From JBCAWW01 sp039024315 (GTDB lineage: Bacteria; Bacteroidota; Bacteroidia; J057): a stretch of DNA of 46,742 nucleotides. Shown one piece after another: positions 26,579 to 33,755 of this stretch; within the stretch, counting starts at the first letter, position 1, and each line of letters opens with the position of its first letter. A model generated the notes under the pieces. That model was not told where the DNA came from, ran no database searches, and worked only from the letters and a program-made list of their open reading frames with translations. A program made the translations under genes and the position numbers. The stretch spans positions 1-46,742 of the forward strand of contig JBCCQN010000040.1 of assembly GCA_039024315.1 (NCBI GenBank), written 5' to 3'.

Positions 26579-27666
26579 GAGGCAAAGGTATTGGCCTGTA
26601 TTTGTTTGCGCGCTTCGCCCACCAACCACAAAAAGAAATGCAGATTGTGAATACTGGCGATTTGTAAAGCTAGATACTCTTGCGCCTTGAAGAGGTGGCG
26701 CACGTAGGCTTTGGTGTAGTACTGATCGATGCCCAAATCGCTATCGGGATCAAGGGGGGTAAAATCGTCTTCGTACTTTTTGTTTTTGAGATTACGGATG
26801 CCCTCACGCGTGTAAATCAAGCCATGGCGAGCATTGCGAGTTGGAAGGACACAATCAAACATATCTACGCCCATGGAGATGCACTCCAGTAGGTTTACTG
26901 GCGTACCAACCCCCATCAGATAACGAGGCTTGTCCTTAGGCAAAATTGCGCAAGATAGCTCCGTCAGCTCATACATCACTTCGTGAGGCTCGCCTACCGA
27001 AAGTCCCCCAATGGCATTGCCTGGCATATCGAGCGAGGCAATAAACTCAGTGGACTCAGTCCTGAGATCGCGATAGCTACTACCTTGGATGATCGGGAAA
27101 AGATTTTGTTTGTAGCCATAGAGGGGAGGCTGGCTTTCAAAATAGTCTTTACAGCGTTTCGCCCAACGATGTGTCAAACCCATCGAGTTTTTGGCATATT
27201 CGTAATCGCTAGGGTAGGGGGGGCACTCATCTAGCGCCATGATAATATCGGCGCCGATTTGTCGCTGGATGTCCATCACGCCCTCGGGCGTAAATAGGTG
27301 TTTGCTGCCATTGATGTGGTTGGTAAAAGTTACCCCTTGCTCAGTGAGTTTACGATTCTCCGCCAAGCTATAGACTTGATAACCCCCGCTATCCGTTAGC
27401 ATCGGCTTATCCCAATGAATAAACTTATGTAAGCCACCGGCTTTTTGCAGGATATCCGTTCCGGGACGGAGAAAAAGATGATAAGTATTGCCAAGTATAA
27501 TCTGAGCCTTGATATCATCATTTAGTGCCTGTTGGGAGACCGCTTTGACACTACCTACCGTGCCGACAGGCATGAAGATAGGCGTCTGGATCTTGCCGTG
27601 CGCAGTTTCGATTTCGCCCGCGCGAGCCGAGGAGGCAGTATCAGTATGTTGGAGGGTAAATTTCAT
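26536..27666 (-). CDS. tgt: tRNA-guanine transglycosylase (queuine tRNA-ribosyltransferase)
   Basis: Swaps guanine for a 7-deazaguanine (preQ1) at the wobble position of certain tRNAs; cytoplasmic. The 376 residues match family length. The substrate-binding segment LTDSGGYQVYSL (with its Asp) and the nucleophile Asp in DMFDCVLPTRNARHG are present, as are IGGLSVGEP and GVGTPVNLLECISMG. Oddity: the zinc-binding triple cysteine normally near residue 310 is gone. Where other bacteria have C-x-C-x-x-C this protein reads DPDSDLGIDQYYTKAY, though the later histidine (SIHNLHF) remains. From memory, other Bacteroidota Tgt proteins share this change. Confidence 0.95.
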   Translation of the reverse strand: MKFTLQHTDTASSARAGEIETAHGKIQTPIFMPVGTVGSVKAVSQQALNDDIKAQIILGNTYHLFLRPGTDILQKAGGLHKFIHWDKPMLTDSGGYQVYSLAENRKLTEQGVTFTNHINGSKHLFTPEGVMDIQRQIGADIIMALDECPPYPSDYEYAKNSMGLTHRWAKRCKDYFESQPPLYGYKQNLFPIIQGSSYRDLRTESTEFIASLDMPGNAIGGLSVGEPHEVMYELTELSCAILPKDKPRYLMGVGTPVNLLECISMGVDMFDCVLPTRNARHGLIYTREGIRNLKNKKYEDDFTPLDPDSDLGIDQYYTKAYVRHLFKAQEYLALQIASIHNLHFFLWLVGEARKQIQANTFASWKSQMVKKLAIRL

Positions 27667-27737
27667 CCGAACGCGAAGGTAGGGAGAATTGTTGAATTCT
27701 TGAATAGTTGCCCTTGAGAGTAGATATTTGCAAGCCT

Positions 27738-28388
27738 ATGCATCATCGCCTCCGCATTGCCGACACTGAGCTTTTGCTCCTACCCGAACGAGCCATTTAT
27801 TGGCCCGAGCAAAGAGCCCTATTGGTCGCTGATTTGCATCTAGGCAAGAGCGGTCATTTCCAGAAGCATGGGATTCCGATTTCGGGTGAGGTGCACTTTC
27901 GAGATCTAGATGTATTAGGGACGCTTTTGCAGACCCACTCCGTGGAACGCCTAATCTTTTTGGGGGACCTTTTTCACTCCTCCTACAATCAGGAGTGGGA
28001 GATCTTTGCTGATTTTATGGCGGAGTTTGATTGTCGCAAGGAGCTGATTGTCGGGAATCATGATCGCTTGATCGCAAAACATTATCACAGTGCTGGCTTA
28101 GAAGTTTATCGCGATAGTCTACGCTTAGGGGCTTTTGAACTGCGGCATGAGCCTCTGGCAGATGATGAGTTTGTGCATGACGCTTATGTGCTGTGTGGGC
28201 ATATCCATCCGGGGGTACGACTACAAGGTGCAGGCAAGCAGCGTCTTCGTTTGCCTTGCTTCCATTTCATGGAACGCCAAGCTGTATTACCAGCCTTTGG
28301 GCAGTTTACGGGCCTCGCCATTTGTTATCCCGAGGAAAACGATAAGGTTTTTGTAATCGCCGAAGGAGAGGTGATCGAGATTAGTTGA
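27738..28388 (+). CDS. pdeM: Ligase-associated metallophosphoesterase
   Basis: Calcineurin-like phosphoesterase of 216 residues, matching PdeM of the ligase-associated DNA repair set. I chose the ATG at 27738 (MHHRLRIADTELLLL) over an in-frame TTG 30 bases upstream. Metal ligands are all visible: Asp32-x-His34 (ADLHLGKSGHF), Asp77 in FLGDLFHS, Asn108-His109 in VGNHDR, and the C-terminal GHIHPG (His155, His157). It is a nuclease or phosphodiesterase that normally works with an Lhr-like helicase, which in this window lies 12 kb away at 13092. It is divergent from tgt (71-base gap). Confidence 0.92.
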   Translation: MHHRLRIADTELLLLPERAIYWPEQRALLVADLHLGKSGHFQKHGIPISGEVHFRDLDVLGTLLQTHSVERLIFLGDLFHSSYNQEWEIFADFMAEFDCRKELIVGNHDRLIAKHYHSAGLEVYRDSLRLGAFELRHEPLADDEFVHDAYVLCGHIHPGVRLQGAGKQRLRLPCFHFMERQAVLPAFGQFTGLAICYPEENDKVFVIAEGEVIEIS

Positions 28389-28409
28389 TAGGATTTTGGC
28401 TTTTTTCCC

Positions 28410-28426
28410 GCTTCGCGGAACGCTTA
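28410..28426 (-). repeat. Dispersed mini-hairpin repeat, variant stem
   Basis: A minus-oriented copy with a changed stem. Where other copies have CTGC-GAA-GCAG, this one reads CCGC-GAA-GCGG, so both sides changed and pairing is kept. It follows the pdeM stop by about 20 bases. Confidence 0.65.
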
Positions 28427-28461
28427 TTCACTCCTAACAAAAGATTAGATATGCCATGTCT

Positions 28462-28491
28462 GTAGGTACACAAAATTTTGTGTACCTACAT
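28462..28491. other. 30-base perfect palindrome between convergent genes
   Basis: TGTAGGTACACAAAA (28462-28476) is followed by its exact reverse complement, TTTTGTGTACCTACA (28477-28491). It lies between the convergent ends of pdeM and the rhomboid gene. No clear T-run follows, so it could be a bidirectional terminator (hairpin with an A/T loop), a cruciform or a two-fold symmetric protein site. Confidence 0.75.
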
Positions 28492-28524
28492 TTCTATAAA
28501 GCTAAAATTCAATTTGGTGAGGGT

Positions 28525-28546
28525 TAAGCGTTCTGCGCAGCAGTAA
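28525..28546 (+). repeat. Dispersed mini-hairpin repeat
   Basis: The copy TAAGCGTTCTGCGCAGCAG plus three bases ends 3 bases from the rhomboid gene's stop codon (28549). The loop is GCA. Together with the 28410 copy it flanks the perfect palindrome in opposite orientations. Confidence 0.7.
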
Positions 28547-28548
28547 GC

Positions 28549-29178
28549 CTAGACACTAGTCTTCTTATTGGCCTTATCCATCACGCTTTGCACTTCTTTG
28601 GTGCGCGCTTTGCGTAGGTAAAATCCAAACATACCGCCCATGATACCACCAACGATGTGAGCCAGTTGTGAGATGTTGTCTTCAGTCGTAACGGAGGTAA
28701 TCACTTCCTTACCCAAGAACAAGGCCACCACCAAAATGAAAGTCATCGGGATGCCCCCCGATTTGGAGTTGACGATGGAGCTTAACAAAATCATCATAAA
28801 GACGATCCCACTGGCTCCGGTAAGGCCTTGTAAAGTATTGGGTTCGCCAAATAGGCTGCCAATGATGATGTGTAAAATCCCCGTTACAAAAGCGGTAACG
28901 ATGATCATAAAAAGCACATCTTTGGAACCGTATTTTTCTTCTAGAATCGGTCCAATCAGCAGTATAAAGGTGAAATTGCCGAGTAGGTGGTTCCAGTCTG
29001 CATGCCCCAGTACGTGGCTAAAAAGGCGGAAATACCATAGCGGATTGCTAAATTCCCAATGAGAATAAATGGTGAAGTACTCCATCACTTCGATGGGAGA
29101 GAAGGATTGGATCACCAACAAAATCGTACTAATAATCGTGAAAGTCAGTACTGTGGGAGAATTATATTCTAATCGCAT
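28549..29178 (-). CDS. Rhomboid-family intramembrane serine protease
   Basis: Membrane protease of 209 residues with about six hydrophobic segments. The rhomboid signature is complete: HADWNHLLGNFTFILLIG (helix 2 His/Asn), GxSG as LTGASGIVFMMI with catalytic Ser123, and catalytic His174 in LAHIVGGIMGG. It should cleave within the membrane near the periplasmic face. The N-terminal 35 residues contain the first membrane helix, and the tail is basic and polar. It is divergent from the DUF423-pnuC operon. Confidence 0.93.
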   Translation of the reverse strand: MRLEYNSPTVLTFTIISTILLVIQSFSPIEVMEYFTIYSHWEFSNPLWYFRLFSHVLGHADWNHLLGNFTFILLIGPILEEKYGSKDVLFMIIVTAFVTGILHIIIGSLFGEPNTLQGLTGASGIVFMMILLSSIVNSKSGGIPMTFILVVALFLGKEVITSVTTEDNISQLAHIVGGIMGGMFGFYLRKARTKEVQSVMDKANKKTSV

Positions 29179-29255
29179 ATAATTTAGATTGGGATATCTG
29201 CTTCAAGTTACGGTTTTTCGTGAGATTCGCTTAGCTTTGCTTGCAAAAACAAGCT

Positions 29256-29636
29256 ATGGGAGCCGTAAAATCTGCTTTTCTTTTTGGCGCAATTCTCGGG
29301 CTTACGGGAGTCATATTAGGGGCACTTGGGGCCCATGCTTTAGAGACGCGCCTCACTGCCGATCAGTTGGAAAGTTGGCAAACTGCTACCCGTTTTCAGA
29401 TGTACCATGCTTTGGCGCTTCTGGTCTTGGGCCTGCTTAATCATCATTTTGCGGATCGTTTTTTGCGTTGGGCCGGTATTGCGATGACGCTGGGTACACT
29501 TTGTTTTTCGGGTTCGATCTATCTGTTAGTTACTACGGATTGGCCGATAGGATTGGTGACACCGCTGGGCGGAACGATTCTCATCATTGGCTGGGCTTTG
29601 CTGATCGCATGGGCGGCTAAATTCAAGCAAAACTAA
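29256..29636 (+). CDS. DUF423 family membrane protein
   Basis: Small inner-membrane protein of about 126 residues with four hydrophobic helices. I use the ATG at 29256 (MGAVKSAFLFGAILGLTGV); the in-frame TTG at 29241 is less likely. The family signature is the GALGAHALE motif near residue 25, followed by SWQTATRFQMYHALALLVLGL, and the SGSIYLLVTT segment in helix 3. Function is unknown in all bacteria. Its stop overlaps the pnuC start (TAATG), so the two are co-translated; this does not itself show a shared pathway. Confidence 0.9.
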   Translation: MGAVKSAFLFGAILGLTGVILGALGAHALETRLTADQLESWQTATRFQMYHALALLVLGLLNHHFADRFLRWAGIAMTLGTLCFSGSIYLLVTTDWPIGLVTPLGGTILIIGWALLIAWAAKFKQN

Positions 29637-30268
29637 TGGATACACAGGCGATTATCGACTTTTTTTTTGAGCCCTATTATGCTTATCAGACGGTCGATAT
29701 TGTGTTGGAGGCGATTGCTGTCATTTTTGGTTTGGCCAGTGTGTTTTTCGCGGCCCAAGAAAATATATGGGTTTATCCCACCGGTCTAATATCGACGGCG
29801 ATTTATGTCTATCTCCTCTATTTTTGGGGCCTTTATGGCGATATGGGGATCAATGCCTATTATTTTTCCATGAGTGTTTATGGATGGTACAATTGGACTC
29901 GTCCTGCGGAGAACGCTAAAGTTTTGCCTGTCAGCTGGGCTAACAAGCGAGAACAGCTAATCGGTATCGGCATATTGCTACTTTCAACTGGGGTTTTGTA
30001 CTATGTGCTGACTCATTTTACGGATAGTACTGTGCCCTTGATAGACAGCTTTACTACGGCCATCTTTTTTGTGGCGATGTGGTTTATGGCCAATAAAAAG
30101 ATCGAAAACTGGATCTATTGGATTATCGGAGATGCGATCTCTATTCCGCTTTATTTTCATAAAGGCCTTACCTTATCGTCTTTTCAATATATAGTATTTT
30201 TGATATTGGCTATCCTAGGATATCTTGCTTGGAAAAACTCGCTCAACAACGCTAAAGTATATGCATAA
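29636..30268 (+). CDS. pnuC: PnuC-family vitamin transporter
   Basis: Inner-membrane carrier of 210 residues with about seven helices. The PnuC signature AAQENIWVYPTGLISTAIYVYL and NAYYFSMSVYGWYNWTRP (with the conserved Asn and Trp-Tyr residues lining the pore) is clear. Family members move nicotinamide riboside (PnuC), riboflavin (PnuX) or thiamine (PnuT) by facilitated diffusion, driven by kinases that trap the substrate. The kinase gene follows with an 8-base overlap. The TPP riboswitch and TonB receptor immediately downstream make thiamine a serious alternative substrate to nicotinamide riboside; sequence alone does not decide. Confidence 0.85.
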   Translation: MDTQAIIDFFFEPYYAYQTVDIVLEAIAVIFGLASVFFAAQENIWVYPTGLISTAIYVYLLYFWGLYGDMGINAYYFSMSVYGWYNWTRPAENAKVLPVSWANKREQLIGIGILLLSTGVLYYVLTHFTDSTVPLIDSFTTAIFFVAMWFMANKKIENWIYWIIGDAISIPLYFHKGLTLSSFQYIVFLILAILGYLAWKNSLNNAKVYA

Positions 30269-30764
30269 AGTGGCCATTGTCGGTCCTGAATCCACTGGAA
30301 AAAGCACCCTAGCCATCAAGATGGCAGCCCAATTGGGCGCTCATTGGGTTCCCGAATTCGCACGTGAATATCTGACTCAGCTCAAACGAGACTATGTACA
30401 AGACGACTTATTAGAAATCGCCAGAGGCCAACTCCTTTGGGAAAAAGAGCAAAGTGAGCTGGGGGGTAATTGGCTTTTTTGTGATACCAATTTGCTTGTC
30501 ATCAAAGTCTGGAGTGAAGTCAAATACGGTAGCGTTGATCCTTGGATATTGGAACAAATAAGGCTAGACAAATATCATCTCCATCTCTTGATGTATCCTG
30601 ACCTCCCATGGGAGGAAGATCCTCAGCGAGAACACCCCAACCAACTTTTTGAACTCTTTGAACGCTACGAAAGAGAGTTGATTGTAGCGGATGTGCCATA
30701 TAAGGTTATTAAAGGCAAAGGAGATAAACGCACCATGCAGGCGCTTGCTAGTTTAAGCAGCTAA
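30261..30764 (+). CDS. NadR-type nucleoside kinase (AAA_28)
   Basis: Soluble ATP-dependent kinase of 167 residues starting at 30261 (MHKVAIVGPESTGKSTLAIK). The Walker A loop GPESTGKST and the acidic substrate region EFAREYLTQLKRDY match the nicotinamide riboside kinase domain of NadR, with FCDTNLLVIKVWSEV in the middle and a Walker B-like LLMYPDLPWEED. It lacks the nucleotidyltransferase domain of full-length NadR, so it would phosphorylate but not adenylate its substrate. It overlaps pnuC by 8 bases, as expected for a trapping kinase. In the thiamine-linked neighbourhood it could phosphorylate thiamine or a precursor instead. Confidence 0.82.
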   Translation: MHKVAIVGPESTGKSTLAIKMAAQLGAHWVPEFAREYLTQLKRDYVQDDLLEIARGQLLWEKEQSELGGNWLFCDTNLLVIKVWSEVKYGSVDPWILEQIRLDKYHLHLLMYPDLPWEEDPQREHPNQLFELFERYERELIVADVPYKVIKGKGDKRTMQALASLSS

Positions 30765-31126
30765 GCGGGATGAGCGTTCTGCGCAGCAAGGAAATACGAC
30801 GGGGCTCAGCAGGACAATTAGATGATTAGGCTATAAGTAAAAGCCTCCCAATAGTCATCCTGAGTTTACCGAAGGAACTGTAGAGACAAGCGTTTGGCGC
30901 AGCAAGAAAAATTTAAAGATACCAGATATGCTCATACTTCGCATTCCGGATGACGGCTCCCTCCTCAGCCTACAGCCAGATTCCCCAAATTGTCATCCCG
31001 CACAATTGAAATGCGATGCAGGATCTTAGGGATAAGCGTTCTGCGCAGCAGTAAATACGATAACAGCTAAAGCACATAAAAATCGAAAACCGCTACTTTG
31101 ACCAAAAACGTAGACTTATCCTCCTT
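30765..31126. repeat. Repeat-rich gap with three mini-hairpin copies
   Basis: No gene is seen in this 360-base gap. It holds three copies of the mini-hairpin element: 30771-30799 (AGCGTTCTGCGCAGCAAG), 30888-30912 (variant AAGCGTTTGGCGCAGCAAG) and 31031-31059 (AAGCGTTCTGCGCAGCAGT). Before the latter two stand TCATCCTGAGTTTACCGAAG (30854-30873) and GTCATCCCGCAC (30992-31003) with a later GGATCTTAGGG. These resemble the TCATCC..GGATCT repeats of Bacteroidota genomes, known to me from memory only. Confidence 0.6.
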
Positions 31127-31127
31127 T

Positions 31128-31158
31128 TTTGATTTTTGATAATAGCCTACTACATTTG
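31128..31158 (+). promoter_or_regulatory. Bacteroidota sigma-A promoter before the TPP riboswitch
   Basis: TTTG at 31128-31131 and TACATTTG at 31151-31158 are separated by 19 bases. This is an exact match to the TTTG-N19-TAnnTTTG consensus known for Bacteroidota. Transcription would begin about 31165, right where the riboswitch P1 stem starts. Confidence 0.8.
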
Positions 31159-31164
31159 CCCACG

Positions 31165-31255
31165 CAAAACAGGGGTGCCGCTTTGAGTTGTTCAAACGGC
31201 TGAGATTATACCCATCGAACCTGATTCCGTTAGCACGGGCGAAGGGAACGTTTTG
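31165..31255 (+). ncRNA. TPP riboswitch (THI element)
   Basis: Thiamine pyrophosphate-sensing leader RNA. Conserved parts are GGGGTGCC (31172-31179), the pyrimidine-binding CTGAGA (31200-31205), ACCC (31210-31213), ACCTGAT (31219-31225) and GCGAAGGGA near 31239-31247. The P1 stem is CAAAAC (31165-31170) with GTTTTG (31250-31255). TPP binding is expected to lower expression of the receptor. A possible competing stem is AAGGGAA (31242-31248) with TTCCCTT (31284-31290), which would break the aptamer. A hairpin next to the receptor start suggests control of translation. Confidence 0.93.
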
Positions 31256-31312
31256 GAATCCTCGTCCGCCATTGGCGGATGCTTTCCCTTAAACGTATCG
31301 GTGCTCATCCCC

Positions 31313-31337
31313 TGTTTGTTGGTTTTACCTTCAAACA
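31313..31337 (+). promoter_or_regulatory. Hairpin ending at the TonB receptor start codon
   Basis: TGTTTG (31313-31318) pairs with CAAACA (31332-31337), and inside it GGT (31321-31323) pairs with ACC (31327-31329) across a symmetric TT/TT internal loop. The 3' arm touches the ATG at 31338, so folding would hide the initiation region. It is a candidate expression platform of the riboswitch. Another small hairpin, TCCGCC/GGCGGA, occurs at 31265-31279. Confidence 0.5.
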
Positions 31338-33755
31338 ATGATTTTTATGAGAACCGTTTTGCTGTCCTTATTCAGTTTATTTATCGCCAGCTCCCTCTGC
31401 GCCCAAAACGCAGATCTTTGGGGGATTGTAGTTGACAATGAAAGTCAAGAACCCATGGCGGGAGTATCGGTTTACTTTCCGACCCTACTAGAAACCCTCG
31501 TTACCAACGAGAAAGGGGAATTTAGAATTGATAAAGTGGCCACAGGCCGTCATGTCGTAGTCGTAGAAGTGGACGGCTACCAGCCTTACGAAGACGATTT
31601 TACGCTCGATGAAAGAGGTATTAGCCTTAATATTTTCCTTGATCCGGGGGTCGCCATCACTGACGAGGTGATCATCACCGCTATTCGCGCTAGTGAGCAA
31701 ACAGCCACCGCCTTTACCAATCTTAATAAGGAGGAAATCCGTGAACAAAATTATGGTCAGGATATTCCAATCCTCTTGGATCAAACTCCATCTGTAGTAG
31801 TAAACTCTGATGCAGGGGCAGGGATTGGCTATACGGGCTTGCGTATCCGCGGCTCTGATCAAACTCGCATCAATGTCACCCTCAATGGAATTCCTCTCAA
31901 TGACCCAGAAGGGCACGGAGTATTTTGGGTAAATATGCCAGATTTCGCCTCTTCCACTAATCAGATTCAGGTGCAGCGTGGAGTGGGTACCTCGACCAAT
32001 GGTACGGCTGCCTTTGGCGGTTCTGTCAACATTCAGACCACTACCCTAAACTATGAGCCATATGCCGAAGTAGCCTTGAGTCGGGGCTCGTTTAATACTG
32101 CTAAAAATACCCTTAATGTAGGCACTGGTTTGATCAACAATCGCTTCGCCTTTGACGCTCGCCTTTCCAATATTACCTCTGATGGCTGGGTAGATCGCGC
32201 TAGCTCTGATTTGAATTCCTTTTTCTTGACAGGTGGCTATTATGGCGAAAAAAGCATGTTTAAGGTCAATGTTTTCTCTGGCAGAGAACGCACCTATCAA
32301 TCTTGGTTTGGTGTGCCAGAGAGCTTCCTAGATGACCCAGCATTACGTCGCTCCAATTATTATACCTACGAAAACGAGGTAGATAACTACCAACAAAATC
32401 ACTATCAAGCCTTTTATGCTTTCGAAGCCAATGACCGGTTCAATTTCAATGTAGGACTGCATTATACCAAGGGATTTGGTTATTTCGAGCAATATCGGGA
32501 AGGGGAAGATTTGGGTGATTATGGTTTTACTCCTTTACAACTGGTGCAAGGTCCTGATACCATTAGCACCACTGATCTGATTCGTCGCCGATGGTTGGAC
32601 AATGATTTTGTCGGGATGATTTATTCCATGAACTACAAGCCGATGGCCAACTTAAGCTTTACGCTAGGCGGTGCTTCCAATCAATATATCGGTGATCACT
32701 TTGGGGAGATTATCTGGGCTCAATACGCAGGTGAGACTGATATCCGGGAGCGCTATTATGACAATACCTCTCGCAAAGGCGATAACAATGCCTATTTCAA
32801 AACCCTCTATCAAGCAGGAAAGAGATTTACGGCTTTTGTGGATCTACAGCTACGAGCTATCGACTATGTTTATGGTGATAGTACCTTTACTGGCCCCGGT
32901 ATTGACAATGACCAACGCCCATTGCAGGGAGATTTTACTTTCGTATTTTTCAATCCGAAAGCAGGGGTGACTTTCCAACTGGATCCAAAATCTCAGCTTT
33001 ATACCTCCTTTGCCATCAGCAATCGCGAGCCAGTACGGACGGATTTTATTGATGCTCCAGAAGGTCGTATTCCGCAACATGAGACTTTGAGAGATTGGGA
33101 ATTGGGGTACCGCTTCAAGACCAAAGGTTTCCGCTTCAACGCGAACTATTATTTCATGGACTACACCAATCAGTTGGTCCTTAATGGAGAGCTCAATGAT
33201 GTAGGGAGTGCTCTCCGCCAAAATGTAGAAGATAGTTACCGTACGGGTATAGAGTTGATTGCTGATGCACGGCTTACTCCTTGGATGAGCCTAGCGGCGA
33301 ACGCTACTCTCTCTCGTAATAGGATCGCAGCTTTTGAGGAGTTTGTGTATGACTATGACAATGGTGGTATTATCCTCAACCAGTATGAGGACACTGACAT
33401 CGCTTTCTCTCCCAATGCCATCGCAGGCATGACGCTCAACTTTACTCCTGTCAAAGGTCTTAATATTGACTGGGTCCACAAATATGTGGGCCGCCAATAT
33501 TTGGATAATACCAGTCAAGTGTCTCGTAGTTTGGATCCCTTTTACGTAAGTCAATTAAGAACCCATTATGATTGGACGCCACAGTGGGCCAAGCAAATCC
33601 GTTTTGGAGTACAAATTAATAACCTCTTCAATGCCCAGTACGAACCCAATGGCTATACGTTTAGCTACATTGCTGGGGGGGGACAAGTAACCGAAAACTT
33701 TTACTACCCACAGGCTGGGCGTAACTTTTTGGCGAGCCTTACGGTTAAGTTGTAA
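31338..33755 (+). CDS. TonB-dependent receptor under TPP control
   Basis: Outer-membrane receptor of 805 residues, predicted to import thiamine or a related compound, because a TPP riboswitch precedes it. A signal peptide (MRTVLLSLFSLFIASSLCAQ, whose Met is the fourth residue) comes first. A carboxypeptidase-like regulatory domain (about 25-110; GIVVDNESQEPMAGVSVYFP) is next, then the plug (DEVIITAIRASEQTATAFTN...NYGQDIPILLDQTPSVV...GYTGLRIRGSD) and a 22-strand barrel ending in aromatic-rich strands (FYYPQAGRNFLASLTVKL). The stop codon overlaps the next start (TAATG), so the downstream DUF6687-like protein is probably made with it. Ligand is inferred only from regulation. Confidence 0.92.
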   Translation: MIFMRTVLLSLFSLFIASSLCAQNADLWGIVVDNESQEPMAGVSVYFPTLLETLVTNEKGEFRIDKVATGRHVVVVEVDGYQPYEDDFTLDERGISLNIFLDPGVAITDEVIITAIRASEQTATAFTNLNKEEIREQNYGQDIPILLDQTPSVVVNSDAGAGIGYTGLRIRGSDQTRINVTLNGIPLNDPEGHGVFWVNMPDFASSTNQIQVQRGVGTSTNGTAAFGGSVNIQTTTLNYEPYAEVALSRGSFNTAKNTLNVGTGLINNRFAFDARLSNITSDGWVDRASSDLNSFFLTGGYYGEKSMFKVNVFSGRERTYQSWFGVPESFLDDPALRRSNYYTYENEVDNYQQNHYQAFYAFEANDRFNFNVGLHYTKGFGYFEQYREGEDLGDYGFTPLQLVQGPDTISTTDLIRRRWLDNDFVGMIYSMNYKPMANLSFTLGGASNQYIGDHFGEIIWAQYAGETDIRERYYDNTSRKGDNNAYFKTLYQAGKRFTAFVDLQLRAIDYVYGDSTFTGPGIDNDQRPLQGDFTFVFFNPKAGVTFQLDPKSQLYTSFAISNREPVRTDFIDAPEGRIPQHETLRDWELGYRFKTKGFRFNANYYFMDYTNQLVLNGELNDVGSALRQNVEDSYRTGIELIADARLTPWMSLAANATLSRNRIAAFEEFVYDYDNGGIILNQYEDTDIAFSPNAIAGMTLNFTPVKGLNIDWVHKYVGRQYLDNTSQVSRSLDPFYVSQLRTHYDWTPQWAKQIRFGVQINNLFNAQYEPNGYTFSYIAGGGQVTENFYYPQAGRNFLASLTVKL

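Noticed and set aside
30765..31126. tRNA or other stable RNA in the pre-riboswitch gap
   Set aside because: No cloverleaf arms or CCA-like end were found; the hairpins are explained by the dispersed repeats.
31253..31435. Short open frame starting at 31253 before the TonB receptor
   Set aside because: It starts at the 3' edge of the riboswitch and overlaps the receptor in another frame; it has no conserved features.
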